Assembly (NCBI GenBank): GCA_030148805.1
Contig: JASBSS010000035.1
Coordinates: 1 to 64,000 of the forward strand
DNA: 64,000 nucleotides
Source: Thiogranum sp.
Lineage (GTDB): Bacteria; Pseudomonadota; Gammaproteobacteria; DSM-19610
Direction: 5' to 3'
Positions 31,574 through 41,042 of the stretch are shown here, in pieces. The notes beneath the pieces are model-generated. The model was given only the letters and a program-made list of their open reading frames with translations, was not told the DNA's origin and did not search any database. The number at the start of each line of letters is the position of its first letter. The first letter of the stretch is position 1. Made by a program: the position numbers and the translations under genes.

Positions 31574-33772
31574 GTGAGTCGGCGCGAGCCGCGCATCGTC
31601 GAAGTCGCGGTGCCTTCTCCCTTGTACCGCGGCTTCGACTACCGGCTGGCCAGCGGGATGCCAACGCCGGCGGCCGGTTGTCGGGTCAAGGTGCCCTTCG
31701 GTCGCCGTCAGCTCGTCGGCATCGTCCTGCAGGTCAAGGCCGAGTCCGACCTGCCGCGCGCCAAGCTCAAGCCCGTCGCCGAAATTCTCGACAGCTCCCC
31801 GACGCTGCCGGAGGAACTCTTCCGCCTGCTGTGCTGGACCGCGAACTACTATCACCACCCTATTGGTGAGACCTTCTCCACGGCGCTGCCGGCGACCTTG
31901 CGCCGAGCACGCCCGACACCGGCCGACGCCGACCGCGGCTGGCGGCTGACGCCAGGCGGACGCGAACAACTCGCGGCGGGCGGCGGGCGCGGCAAACGCC
32001 AGGCCGAGGTGCTCGGACGCCTGGCCGAACATCCCGCGGGGCTGGCGCGCGACGCCCTGCCGGTGCCGCTGAGCGTCATCAAATCCCTGCAGACCAGGGG
32101 CTGGATCGCCGCGTGCAGGCTCGATCCAGAGCCCGTGCAGCCGGCGCCAGGCGCCGTGCGAGCGCAGCCGCCCCGATTGAATGAACACCAGCAACAGGCG
32201 GTGACCCGGATCCAGGCAGACGCCGAGCGCTTCGGGTGTTTTCTGCTCGAGGGCGTGACCGGCAGCGGCAAGACCGAGGTGTATCTCCAGCTCATTGCGC
32301 CACTGCTGGCACGCAAACGCCAGGTACTGGTCCTGGTGCCTGAGATCGGCCTCACGCCCCAGCTGGTGGCGCGTTTCGGGGAGCGCTTCGGCATACCCGT
32401 CTGTACCCTGCATTCGGGCCTGAGCGAGGGCCAGCGTCTGCAGGCGTGGCGACGCACCGGCGCGGGCGAGGCGCTGCTGATCCTGGGCACACGCTCGGCA
32501 CTGTTCACGCCGCTGAAGCGGCCCGGCCTGCTGATTGTCGACGAGGAACACGACGCCTCGCTGAAACAACAGGACGGCTTGCGTTATTCGGCGCGCGACC
32601 TGGCGGTCTGGCGCGCGCGCCAGTGGCAGATCCCGGTGGTGCTCGGCTCGGCCACACCGTCGCTGGAAAGTCTCTACAACGTCCAACAAGGGCGCTATGT
32701 CCACCTGCGGCTACCGCGGCGCGCCGGCAACGCCCGCCCGCCGCGGCTGCGGCTGATCGATCTGCGCACCCAGACGCTGCGCGCCCTGCTCAGCGAAGCG
32801 CTGATCCGGCGCATGCGCGAACACCTCGCCGCGGGCGACCAGGTGCTGCTGTTTCTCAACCGGCGCGGCTACGCCCCGGTCCTGCTCTGCCACGCCTGCG
32901 GCTGGGTGGCCGATTGCCAGCGCTGCGACGCGCGCATGACACTGCACCAGCAGCAGCGGGAGCTGCGCTGTCACCATTGTGGCAGCCAGCGTCCGGTGGA
33001 CCCCTATTGTCCGGCGTGTGGCAGCAGCGAACTGCTGGGGCTCGGCGAAGGCACGGAACGCGTCGAACAGACACTGCGCGAGCTTTTCGGCGACTATCCG
33101 CTGCGGCGCATCGACCGCGACACCACCCGCCGCAAGGGCGCGTTGGAAGACGCGCTGGCGGCGGCGCAGCGAGGTGACGCCCGTATTTTGCTGGGCACGC
33201 AGATGCTCGCCAAGGGGCACCACTTCCCGGGGGTGACGCTGGTGGCGGTATTGGACGCCGACCGCGGGCTGTTCAGCGGCGATTTTCGCGCCGCCGAACG
33301 CCTGGCACAGCAAATCATCCAGGTCGCCGGCCGCGCCGGACGGGCGGATCGCCCGGGCGAGGTCCTGATTCAGACCCACCAACCCGAGCACCCTCTGTTG
33401 GTGCAGCTCACCACCGAGGGCTATCCCGCTTTCGCCGCCGCCGCACTGGCAGAACGCCGGCAGGCCGGCCTGCCACCCTATGCCTGCATGGCGCTGTTGC
33501 GTGCCGAGGCCGTGAACCCGGCGCCACCGCACGAGTTCCTCCAGGAGGCGGCGGAACTCGCCGCGCAGCCCGGCAACGTGCAGGTGTGGGGGCCGGTCAG
33601 CGCCCCCATGGAGCGGCGCGCCGGGCGCTATCGGGCGCAACTGCTGCTACAGGCGACGCGCCGGCGCGACCTGCAACAACTGCTCGATACCTGGGTGGCG
33701 CGCCTGGACGGGTTGAAGAGCGCGCGACGGGTGCGCTGGTCGCTCGACGTCGATCCGCTCGATACCTATTGA
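31574..33772 (+). CDS. priA: Primosomal protein N' (PriA helicase)
   Basis: DEAH-type 3'-5' helicase that restarts stalled replication forks. It starts at GTG 31574 and has 732 residues. Domains are the N-terminal DNA-binding region, helicase lobe 1 with Walker A GVTGSGKTE and Walker B DEEH, and the zinc-binding insertion with four CxxC pairs (CHACGWVADCQRC, CHHCGSQ, CPACG). Helicase lobe 2 and the C-terminal domain follow. Confidence 0.95.
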   Translation: MSRREPRIVEVAVPSPLYRGFDYRLASGMPTPAAGCRVKVPFGRRQLVGIVLQVKAESDLPRAKLKPVAEILDSSPTLPEELFRLLCWTANYYHHPIGETFSTALPATLRRARPTPADADRGWRLTPGGREQLAAGGGRGKRQAEVLGRLAEHPAGLARDALPVPLSVIKSLQTRGWIAACRLDPEPVQPAPGAVRAQPPRLNEHQQQAVTRIQADAERFGCFLLEGVTGSGKTEVYLQLIAPLLARKRQVLVLVPEIGLTPQLVARFGERFGIPVCTLHSGLSEGQRLQAWRRTGAGEALLILGTRSALFTPLKRPGLLIVDEEHDASLKQQDGLRYSARDLAVWRARQWQIPVVLGSATPSLESLYNVQQGRYVHLRLPRRAGNARPPRLRLIDLRTQTLRALLSEALIRRMREHLAAGDQVLLFLNRRGYAPVLLCHACGWVADCQRCDARMTLHQQQRELRCHHCGSQRPVDPYCPACGSSELLGLGEGTERVEQTLRELFGDYPLRRIDRDTTRRKGALEDALAAAQRGDARILLGTQMLAKGHHFPGVTLVAVLDADRGLFSGDFRAAERLAQQIIQVAGRAGRADRPGEVLIQTHQPEHPLLVQLTTEGYPAFAAAALAERRQAGLPPYACMALLRAEAVNPAPPHEFLQEAAELAAQPGNVQVWGPVSAPMERRAGRYRAQLLLQATRRRDLQQLLDTWVARLDGLKSARRVRWSLDVDPLDTY

Positions 33773-33838
33773 AGCTACGCTGTTGAATACCGCGCGACAG
33801 CGAGGATAATAGACGCCTTTGCCGACCAACCGACCGCA

Positions 33839-35599
33839 ATGAAACCGCTGCTTTCCCAACTGCTCGCCTCCGCTGTTTCCAGCCTCCAGACTCAGGGCGA
33901 CCTGCCCGCCGACACCCCGGTGACCATCAATCTGGAGCGCGCCCGCGACCGCCGGCACGGGGATTTCGCCAGCAATCTGGCCATGGTCCTGTGCAAAGCC
34001 GCCGGCGCCAAGCCGCGCGATCTGGCGCAGAAACTGGTGGCCGCCCTGCCCGCCAGCGACCAGATGGAAAAAGTGGAAATCGCCGGGCCCGGTTTCATCA
34101 ATTTTTTTCTCAGCGATTCAGCCTGGCACGCCAGCCTCGGGCAGATATTGCAACAGCGGTCGCTCTACGGACGCAGCGACCTGGGCGCGGGCAAGGCCGT
34201 GCAGGTGGAGTTCGTCTCGGCCAATCCCACCGGCCCGCTGCACGTCGGCCACGGGCGCGGTGCCGCCTATGGCGCGTGCGTGGCCGATCTGCTCGAAGCC
34301 GTGGGCTACAAGGTCCACCGGGAATACTATGTCAACGATGCCGGCCGCCAGATGGACATTCTCGCCACCAGCGTGTATCTGCGCTATCTGGATTTGTGTG
34401 GCGAGACACTGACCTTCCCCGCCAATGGCTACAAAGGCGACTACGTCTGGGATATTGCCGCCAGCCTGCACCGGCGCCATGGCGACGCCCTGCGCGTCAA
34501 CGCACAGGCGTTGTTTGCCGAGGTGCCCGACGACGAGCCGCAGGGCGGCGACAAGGAAGCGCATATCGACGGCCTGATCGAACGCACCCGCAGTCTGCTG
34601 GGCGAGGAACGCTACCGCGAGACCTTCGACCTGGGACTGGAGACCATACTCGATGACATTCGGCGCGACCTGGAAGGTTTCGGCGTGCGTTACGACGAGT
34701 GGTTCTCGGAACGCTCCCTGGCCGAAAGCGGTGCGGTTCAGCGGGCGATAGAACGCCTGGGCGAAGCCGGACATACCTACGAGCAAGACGGCGCGCTGTG
34801 GTTCCGTTCGACCGACTTCGGCGACGAGAAGGACCGCGTCGTTGTGCGCGACAACGGCCAGACGACCTATTTCGCCTCCGACATCGCCTACCACATGAAC
34901 AAGCTCGAGCGCGGCTACGAACGGGTGATCGACATCTGGGGCGCCGATCACCATGGGTATGTGCCGCGCGTCAAGGCGGCCCTCACCGCGCTGGGGGACG
35001 ACGCCGCCAAGCTGGATGTGCTGTTGGTGCAATTCGCGATCCTTTATCGTGGCGGCGAACGGGTGCAGATGTCGACCCGCTCCGGCGAATTCGTCACCCT
35101 GCGCGAACTGCGCCAGGAAGTGGGCAACGACGCGGCGCGGTTTTTCTATGTCATGCGCAAGTGCGAGCAACACATGGACTTCGACCTGGATCTGGCCAAA
35201 TCCGAGTCGAGCGACAACCCGGTGTACTACATCCAATACGCGCATGCGCGTGTGGCCAGCGTATTCCGTCAGCTGAAGGAAAAAGAGCTGAGCTGGAACC
35301 CGGACAATGGCGCAGCCCATCTGTCACGCCTGAGCGAGAGCCACGAGGACGCCCTGATGGTGAATCTCTCGCGCTACCCGGAAGTGGTGGAGGCGGCCGC
35401 GCTCGGCCATGAACCCCATCAGTTGGCGCATTATCTGCGCGATCTGGCCAACGAATTCCATACCTACTACAACGCCCACCAGTTTCTGGTCGAGGACGCC
35501 GATCTGCGCGATGCCAGACTCAACCTCATCGCCGCCACCCGCCAGGTGATCGCCAACGGCCTCGGACTGCTCGGCGTCAGCGCGCCGGAGCGCATGTAG
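33839..35599 (+). CDS. argS: Arginyl-tRNA synthetase
   Basis: Class I aminoacyl-tRNA synthetase charging tRNA-Arg; 586 residues. The HIGH equivalent is HVGH in [13 protein letters not shown] and the KMSKS equivalent is the MSTRSG segment, as usual for ArgS. An N-terminal tRNA-recognition domain and a C-terminal helical anticodon-binding domain are present. A SPOR-domain gene follows 11 bases later, a common arrangement. Confidence 0.96.
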   Translation: MKPLLSQLLASAVSSLQTQGDLPADTPVTINLERARDRRHGDFASNLAMVLCKAAGAKPRDLAQKLVAALPASDQMEKVEIAGPGFINFFLSDSAWHASLGQILQQRSLYGRSDLGAGKAVQVEFVSANPTGPLHVGHGRGAAYGACVADLLEAVGYKVHREYYVNDAGRQMDILATSVYLRYLDLCGETLTFPANGYKGDYVWDIAASLHRRHGDALRVNAQALFAEVPDDEPQGGDKEAHIDGLIERTRSLLGEERYRETFDLGLETILDDIRRDLEGFGVRYDEWFSERSLAESGAVQRAIERLGEAGHTYEQDGALWFRSTDFGDEKDRVVVRDNGQTTYFASDIAYHMNKLERGYERVIDIWGADHHGYVPRVKAALTALGDDAAKLDVLLVQFAILYRGGERVQMSTRSGEFVTLRELRQEVGNDAARFFYVMRKCEQHMDFDLDLAKSESSDNPVYYIQYAHARVASVFRQLKEKELSWNPDNGAAHLSRLSESHEDALMVNLSRYPEVVEAAALGHEPHQLAHYLRDLANEFHTYYNAHQFLVEDADLRDARLNLIAATRQVIANGLGLLGVSAPERM

Positions 35600-35610
35600 G
35601 CGGGTCACCG

Positions 35611-36195
35611 TTGGCACGCCGCACGCGTCGACGCCGCACCCGTGACAGCCACCGCAGGCCGGCGCCACCCTGGCTGTGGGCGGTCGGCGGTCTCGCGCTT
35701 GGCCTGCTGGTGGCCTTTTTGGTGTTTCTGCAGATGCGGCCGGCCGCGGAGCCGGCCGCCCCAGTGGCGCAAGTCCTGCCGGTGCCAAGCGCGCCCACGC
35801 CGCCGCCCGGCGTCAAACCCACACCCCCGCCCCCGCCCCCGCCGGCCAAGCCACGCTTTGATTTTTACAATCTGCTGCCGGAGATGGAGGTGATCGTGCC
35901 CGACGAGGAGATCGCCGGCAAACCCTCCGCCGCCGGCGTCAAACGGGTGGAGGAACCCGGCACCTACCTGCTGCAGGCCGGCTCGTTCCGCAGCCGCGAA
36001 CAAGCCGAGCAGTTGCGCGCGCGACTGGCGTTGCTGGGACTGGAAACCAGCGTGCAGACGGTCAGCGTGGATAACGCCCAGACCTGGCACCGGGTCCGGG
36101 TCGGCCCCTTCAGCAATCTCAAGGAACTGAACGACGCACGCGGGTTGCTGCAGCAAAACGGCGTCGACGCCATTCTCATCCGCTTGAAGACCTGA
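35611..36195 (+). CDS. FtsN-like SPOR-domain protein
   Basis: Bitopic inner-membrane protein expected to bind septal peptidoglycan. The start is probably TTG at 35611, with AGGCGGG upstream. The 194 residues comprise a strongly basic N-terminus (MARRTRRRRTRD), one membrane helix (about 22-42), a Pro-rich linker and a C-terminal SPOR domain (about 110-190). It is shorter than E. coli FtsN, and the essential-N region cannot be identified, so FtsN function is inference. Confidence 0.82.
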   Translation: MARRTRRRRTRDSHRRPAPPWLWAVGGLALGLLVAFLVFLQMRPAAEPAAPVAQVLPVPSAPTPPPGVKPTPPPPPPPAKPRFDFYNLLPEMEVIVPDEEIAGKPSAAGVKRVEEPGTYLLQAGSFRSREQAEQLRARLALLGLETSVQTVSVDNAQTWHRVRVGPFSNLKELNDARGLLQQNGVDAILIRLKT

Positions 36196-36377
36196 GTTGC
36201 GCCGGCTTATCCGCGCGAACTCTCGTGCCGCCGAGCGCGCGCAGCGCCCCCATCGGCGACCGGCCTGAGCGTCCCCCGGCGGGATGCAACGCGCCGGACC
36301 CCCTCACGGCGACACCGTCAGCCTGTCGCCGACGCGTTCGCCGCCACCGGGTCGAACGCGCCACCCGGCGGGCAGCC

Positions 36378-38261
36378 TCAGTCCTCGTGATAGGTATAAC
36401 CGCTGAGGCCGGCTTCAAGCTCCGCCAGGTACTGCCTCGCCTGCGCCGGATCGAGGTCGGCACCGTTGACCCGCTGGCGGTAGACGGCGCGCAGACGTTT
36501 CGGCTCGAAGTGCACGTAACGCAACAGTTCATCGGCCCGATCGCCGTGTTCCGCCTGGCACAGGCGGTGCCCGCCATCGGCATCGATTTCCAGATTCACG
36601 GTGTCGGTATCGCCGAACAGATTGTGCATGTCGCCGAGAATCTCCTGATAGGCGCCGACCATGAAGAAGCCCAACAGATAGTCCTCTTCCAGGGTCAGGG
36701 CATGCAGCGGCAAGGTGTTCTCGATACCGTCGCCGCTGACATAAAGATCGATGCGACCGTCGGAATCGCAAGTCAGATCCTCGATACAGGCGCGTCGCCC
36801 GGGCGCTTCGTCGAGTCTTTGCAACGGAACGATGGGAAAGATCTGGTCGATGGCCCACACATCGGGCAGTGACTGGAAGATGGACAGATTGCAGAACACC
36901 TTGTCGGCCAGCTTCAGACGCAAGGCATCGAGCAGATCGCGCTGTTCCCGGTTGGCGGGATTCAAGTGGCGCTGCAAACGCGTCAAGGCGGAAAAGTAGA
37001 GCTTCTCACCGAGGGCACGCTGCGCCAGATCGATCTGTCCGAGGGTGAACTGGCTGTGCAGATCCTGCAAGGTCTGACCGAGTTCGTGATGACTTTCCAG
37101 CGCCGGCGTGGTTTCCAGGTTCCGGCAAAGCTCCTGCATCCGCCGCAGCACCGCCGGTGCGTGCGCATCCGGCGTGGCCACGCCATCGGCGTCCTGGGCG
37201 CGTTCGATATCGATCACATTGGTGATCAGGAACGCATGGTGCGCGGTCATGGCACGACCCGACTCGGTGAAGACATCGGGGTGCTGCAAGCGCTCCCGTT
37301 CACAAGCCGCGGCGATACCGCCGACCACCGCCTGGGCATACTGGTCGAGCGAGTAGTTCATCGAGCAGAAACTGCGCGAGGCGGTCCCCTCGTAGTCCAC
37401 GCCCAGGCCGCCGCCCACATCCAGCACCCGGACCGGCACCCCCAGGGCGTGCAGGTCGGTGAAAAAACGCCCCGCCTCCTGAACGCCGCGTTCGATATCG
37501 CGCAGATTCGCCAGCTGCGAGCCGAGATGAAAGTGCAGCAGCTGCAACTGGGTCAGCAGATTGTGCGCGCGCAACTGTTCGACCAGTTGCAGCACCTGGG
37601 AAGCGTGCAGGCCGAATTTCGATTTGTCGCCGCCAGTGTTCTGCCAATTACCGGCACCGATCGAGGCCATGCGCACGCGCACGCCCAGCAGCGGCTGCAC
37701 CCCCAGTTCCTGCGACTGACGCAGGATCTCCTTGAGCTCGGAGAGTTTCTCCACCACCAGATAGATACGCAAGCCAAGGCGGCGGGCGATCAACGCCAGG
37801 CGGATGTACTCGCGGTCCTTGTAACCGTTACAGACGATGACGCCGCCGGGCGGCGCCAGCCCCAGGACCGCCATCAACTCCGGTTTGCTGCCCGCCTCCA
37901 GGCCCACGCGCGCACCGCCATGCTGGAAGATCTCACTGACCACGCTGAACTGCTGATTGACCTTGATGGGGTAGACCGCCGTGTAGGCACCGGTGTAGCG
38001 GGCCTGCGTGCGCGCCTTTTCGAAGGCCGCGCACAGGCGGTCGAGGCGGTTACGGATGATGCCACCGCAGCGCACCAGCACCGGCCAGCTGAGGCCGGAG
38101 TGACGGATTTCGGCGGCCAGCTGGCACAGATCGACCTGCGTTTCGCTCTGTGCCCCATCGGGCCGCACCACCAGGTGACCCTGGGCGTTGATGTCGATAT
38201 AGCCATCGCTCCAGCCGGGCAGATTGTAGAGCTGGCGTGCTTGTTCTAGGGTCCAGGACAT
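36378..38261 (-). CDS. speA: Biosynthetic arginine decarboxylase
   Basis: PLP enzyme converting arginine to agmatine, the first step of the alternative putrescine route. The 627 residues are typical of SpeA. The PLP lysine is probably Lys100 in YPIKVNQQ, and the glycine-rich phosphate-binding LDVGGGLGVDY and product-site CSMNYS/ESGRAM segments are present. It is divergent from speE across 111 bases, so a shared control region is possible. Confidence 0.95.
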   Translation of the reverse strand: MSWTLEQARQLYNLPGWSDGYIDINAQGHLVVRPDGAQSETQVDLCQLAAEIRHSGLSWPVLVRCGGIIRNRLDRLCAAFEKARTQARYTGAYTAVYPIKVNQQFSVVSEIFQHGGARVGLEAGSKPELMAVLGLAPPGGVIVCNGYKDREYIRLALIARRLGLRIYLVVEKLSELKEILRQSQELGVQPLLGVRVRMASIGAGNWQNTGGDKSKFGLHASQVLQLVEQLRAHNLLTQLQLLHFHLGSQLANLRDIERGVQEAGRFFTDLHALGVPVRVLDVGGGLGVDYEGTASRSFCSMNYSLDQYAQAVVGGIAAACERERLQHPDVFTESGRAMTAHHAFLITNVIDIERAQDADGVATPDAHAPAVLRRMQELCRNLETTPALESHHELGQTLQDLHSQFTLGQIDLAQRALGEKLYFSALTRLQRHLNPANREQRDLLDALRLKLADKVFCNLSIFQSLPDVWAIDQIFPIVPLQRLDEAPGRRACIEDLTCDSDGRIDLYVSGDGIENTLPLHALTLEEDYLLGFFMVGAYQEILGDMHNLFGDTDTVNLEIDADGGHRLCQAEHGDRADELLRYVHFEPKRLRAVYRQRVNGADLDPAQARQYLAELEAGLSGYTYHED

Positions 38262-38372
38262 GGGCTTGAGATATCCATTGGGGGTGGCGGCGGTTTTTCT
38301 ATATACTCGCGAACACGGGCTCGCCCCGCATTGTAGAAAATTTCATCATCAACCCCAATCAGTTTCGATGCC

Positions 38373-39242
38373 ATGACCACACCCCCGCTAGACGACGACT
38401 CCGCCTGGTTTTCCGAACTCGGCGAAAAAGAGGGCCTGGCCTTCTCGCTGCGAGTCCATGGGCGGCTGCACGCCGAGCAAAGCCCCTATCAGCATATTGA
38501 AATCTGGGATACGCACACATTCGGCAAACTGATGACCATCGACGGCTTCGTGATGCTTACCAGCCGCGACAACTTTCTGTATCACGAGATGATGTCCCAC
38601 CCGGCCCTGTTCACCCACCCGGCGCCCAGGCGGGTGGTCATCATCGGCGGCGGGGATTGCGGCACGCTCCGGGAGGTGCTCAAGCATCCCGGCGTCGAAC
38701 ACGCCTTGCAGGTGGATATCGACGAGCGTGTGACCCGTCTTTCGGAACAGTACTTCCCGGAGCTGTGCGAATCCAACCAGGATCCGCGCGCCGAACTGTA
38801 TTTCGGCGACGGCATCCAGTGGATGAAAGAGGCCGCTCCCGGCAGCGTCGATCTGGTGATCGTTGACAGCACCGATCCCATCGGTCCCGCCGAAGGCCTC
38901 TTCAGCGCCGCTTTCTACCGTGATGTCTACCGCGCCCTGGGCGAGGACGGCCTGGTGGTGCAACAAAGCGAATCGCCCCTGCTGCACTACGACAGCATCA
39001 TCCGCCCCATGCACGCGGCCATGCGCGCGGCGGGATTCAGCCATACGCTCACCCTGCCCTTCCCGCAGCCGGTCTATCCCTCCGGGTGGTGGAGCGCCAC
39101 GCTGGCCGGCAAGCGCGACGTGACGGAGTTCCGCGAGCGCGACGCCCGGGCCAAAGGCTTCGCCACCCGTTACTACAACGCCGCCATTCATCGCGGCGCG
39201 CTCGCGCAACCGGAATTCTTTCTCTCCGAGCGCGCCGACTGA
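38373..39242 (+). CDS. speE: Spermidine synthase
   Basis: Aminopropyltransferase making spermidine from putrescine and decarboxylated SAM. The 289 residues have the usual N-terminal beta domain and Rossmann fold. The catalytic aspartate lies in VDSTDPIGPAEGLF. The dcSAM-binding loop reads GGGDCGTLRE, with Cys where most homologues have Gly. Pairing with speA supports the assignment. Confidence 0.93.
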   Translation: MTTPPLDDDSAWFSELGEKEGLAFSLRVHGRLHAEQSPYQHIEIWDTHTFGKLMTIDGFVMLTSRDNFLYHEMMSHPALFTHPAPRRVVIIGGGDCGTLREVLKHPGVEHALQVDIDERVTRLSEQYFPELCESNQDPRAELYFGDGIQWMKEAAPGSVDLVIVDSTDPIGPAEGLFSAAFYRDVYRALGEDGLVVQQSESPLLHYDSIIRPMHAAMRAAGFSHTLTLPFPQPVYPSGWWSATLAGKRDVTEFRERDARAKGFATRYYNAAIHRGALAQPEFFLSERAD

Positions 39243-39255
39243 AACCGCCCGGCGG

Positions 39256-40047
39256 TCAATAAACCCTGAGACGGTCCAGCCGCAGGCGCTCGCGCTCGTC
39301 GAACAGGCGGCGCACGCCCAGGCGCACCGCCGCCAGGGTGCCGAAGCCGGCGCCCCCGGTGATCAGGAACATGATCATGATCTGGTATTTGACCGCCTCC
39401 ACCGGTGGCGCGCCGGCGAGGATCTGGCCGGTCATCATCCCCGGCAGGCTGACCAGCCCGGCCGCGGCCATGGCGTTGATGATCGGAATCACGCCACTGC
39501 GGAACACCTGTTGGCGGATGCCCGAAACCGCCTCCGCGGCGCTGTGCCCGAGCAGCAGTCGCGCCTCGATAGTCTCGCGCTGTTCCCAGGCGCTCTGGGT
39601 GAGACGGTCCAGGGCCAGGGCGATACTGCTCATGGTATTGCCCAGCAGCATCCCCAGCAGCGGTATGGCGTATTGCGGCTGATACCAGGGGTCATGGCCA
39701 ACGACCACGACCAACGCGAACAGGGCGATGCTGAACGAGGAGATGAACATCGACAGCACGCCGATCCCATAACCCCAGGCACCGCCAAAGCGCCGATGCT
39801 GGCGCGCCATGACCTCGTAGCCCGCGACCGCCAGCATGACCGCCGCCAGCAGCCCGACCCATAACAGGCTGACATTGGCGAACAACGCCTTCAGGACCAG
39901 ACCGATCAAGGTCAGCTGCACCGCGGTGCGCAGGGCGGCCACCAGCAGCTGGCGCGCCAAACCCGGGTACATGTCGCGGGCGGTGACGGCCAGCAGCAGA
40001 ACCAACAACGCCGCGATGGCGAGATCCCATGCGCTCAAGGTGGTCAT
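39256..40047 (-). CDS. fetB: FetB-type ABC exporter permease
   Basis: Membrane subunit of the UPF0014/FetAB (YbbLM) exporter linked to iron homeostasis and peroxide resistance in E. coli. ATG at 40047 gives 263 residues with about seven helices and the family segments PLLGMLLGNTMSSIALALD and IPIINAMAAAGLVSLPGMMT. It overlaps fetA by four bases. The transported substrate is not shown by sequence. Confidence 0.88.
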   Translation of the reverse strand: MTTLSAWDLAIAALLVLLLAVTARDMYPGLARQLLVAALRTAVQLTLIGLVLKALFANVSLLWVGLLAAVMLAVAGYEVMARQHRRFGGAWGYGIGVLSMFISSFSIALFALVVVVGHDPWYQPQYAIPLLGMLLGNTMSSIALALDRLTQSAWEQRETIEARLLLGHSAAEAVSGIRQQVFRSGVIPIINAMAAAGLVSLPGMMTGQILAGAPPVEAVKYQIMIMFLITGGAGFGTLAAVRLGVRRLFDERERLRLDRLRVY

Positions 40048-40631
40048 GCGGCCAACTCCCCCTCGGCGTTCATCGCCAAACTGCGCGCGCACAGGCGCCG
40101 GCGTTGCTCGCGGTCGTGACTTACCCACAGGCAGGCAGCCCCGGAATCGGCGAGGTATTGCCCGATCAGCGCCTCCACGCGTTCGCTGCTCGCAGCGTCG
40201 AGGTTGGCCGTCGGCTCGTCCAGCAACAGGACCTCCGGCCGACCCGCGAGCACCCGCAACAGCGCCAGGCGCTGGCGTTCGCCGCTCGACAGCCGCTCGA
40301 CCGACCAGTCCGCGGCCTGGGGGTCCAGACCCAGGCGGGCAAACGGTACCGCGCCGGGATCGGCGAAGTGCTCGCCCACGGTCGCCGCCCACCAACGGCT
40401 CTCGGCCGGCAGCAGCGCCACCCGGCGACGCCACAGGGCCGCGGGCACCTGCTCGCGGCGCGTGCCCTTGAGGCTGACCGCACCCTCGCTGGGGTCGAGA
40501 TCGACCAACGCGCGCAACAGCCGTGTCTTGCCGCAACCGCTGGGACCCCACAGGCAGACCCGTTCACCGGCTTGCAGCCTGAACGACACCGGGGGACGCC
40601 CGCCGCTGCGCAGACTCTCGACTTCAAACAT
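40044..40631 (-). CDS. fetA: FetA-type ABC exporter ATPase
   Basis: Cytoplasmic ATP-binding subunit partnered with FetB. ATG at 40631, behind AAGG, gives 195 residues; a longer frame start is rejected. Walker A GPSGCGKTR, the signature LSSGERQRLALLR and Walker B VLLLDEPTANLD are intact, followed by the switch His in WVSHD. The small size is normal for this family. Confidence 0.88.
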   Translation of the reverse strand: MFEVESLRSGGRPPVSFRLQAGERVCLWGPSGCGKTRLLRALVDLDPSEGAVSLKGTRREQVPAALWRRRVALLPAESRWWAATVGEHFADPGAVPFARLGLDPQAADWSVERLSSGERQRLALLRVLAGRPEVLLLDEPTANLDAASSERVEALIGQYLADSGAACLWVSHDREQRRRLCARSLAMNAEGELAA

Positions 40632-40733
40632 TCCGGCCTTCCTTAAACCTCTGCAATCCGCCACTTTACCGCAAAGGCCGCGGCAGGTAATGTCGGCTGG
40701 CGATGACGCCATGAAATCAGCAGGGAGAAGTCG

Positions 40734-40970
40734 ATGTCAGAACCCGTAGTCGCGAGCAAAACCCCTTTTTCGGTCGAGCTGGAGCCCGGCACCTACTGGT
40801 GGTGCGCCTGTGGTCGCTCCGCCACCCAGCCGTTTTGCGACGGTTCGCACAAAGGAACCGGATTCAGCCCGGTGAAGCTGGAGATCGAGGAGAAAACCAA
40901 GGTGTGGCTGTGTGGCTGCAAACAGACGCAGGACGCCCCATTCTGCGATGGCAGTCACAAGGATCTTTGA
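40734..40970 (+). CDS. Double CDGSH iron-sulfur protein
   Basis: A 78-residue protein with two CDGSH zinc-finger-like motifs: CxC at 24/26 with Cys35 and His39, and CxC at 60/62 with Cys71 and His75. Each would bind one [2Fe-2S] cluster through three Cys and one His. Such proteins are proposed to act in electron or cluster transfer. It is monocistronic here and convergent with amtB. Confidence 0.92.
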   Translation: MSEPVVASKTPFSVELEPGTYWWCACGRSATQPFCDGSHKGTGFSPVKLEIEEKTKVWLCGCKQTQDAPFCDGSHKDL

Positions 40971-40976
40971 CCCTGG

Positions 40977-41006
40977 AAAAAAGAAACGGGCGCCGAGGCG
41001 CCCGTT
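40977..41006 (-). terminator. Intrinsic terminator of porin-glnK-amtB
   Basis: A perfect 10-bp stem (AACGGGCGCC/GGCGCCCGTT, 40985-41006) is followed on the minus strand by TTTCTTTTTT. It starts 37 bases after the amtB stop. The tract is on the wrong side to serve the plus-strand CDGSH gene. Confidence 0.8.
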
Positions 41007-41042
41007 GTAACGACTACCCTGCTGGCGTTCCAGCCGGGTATT

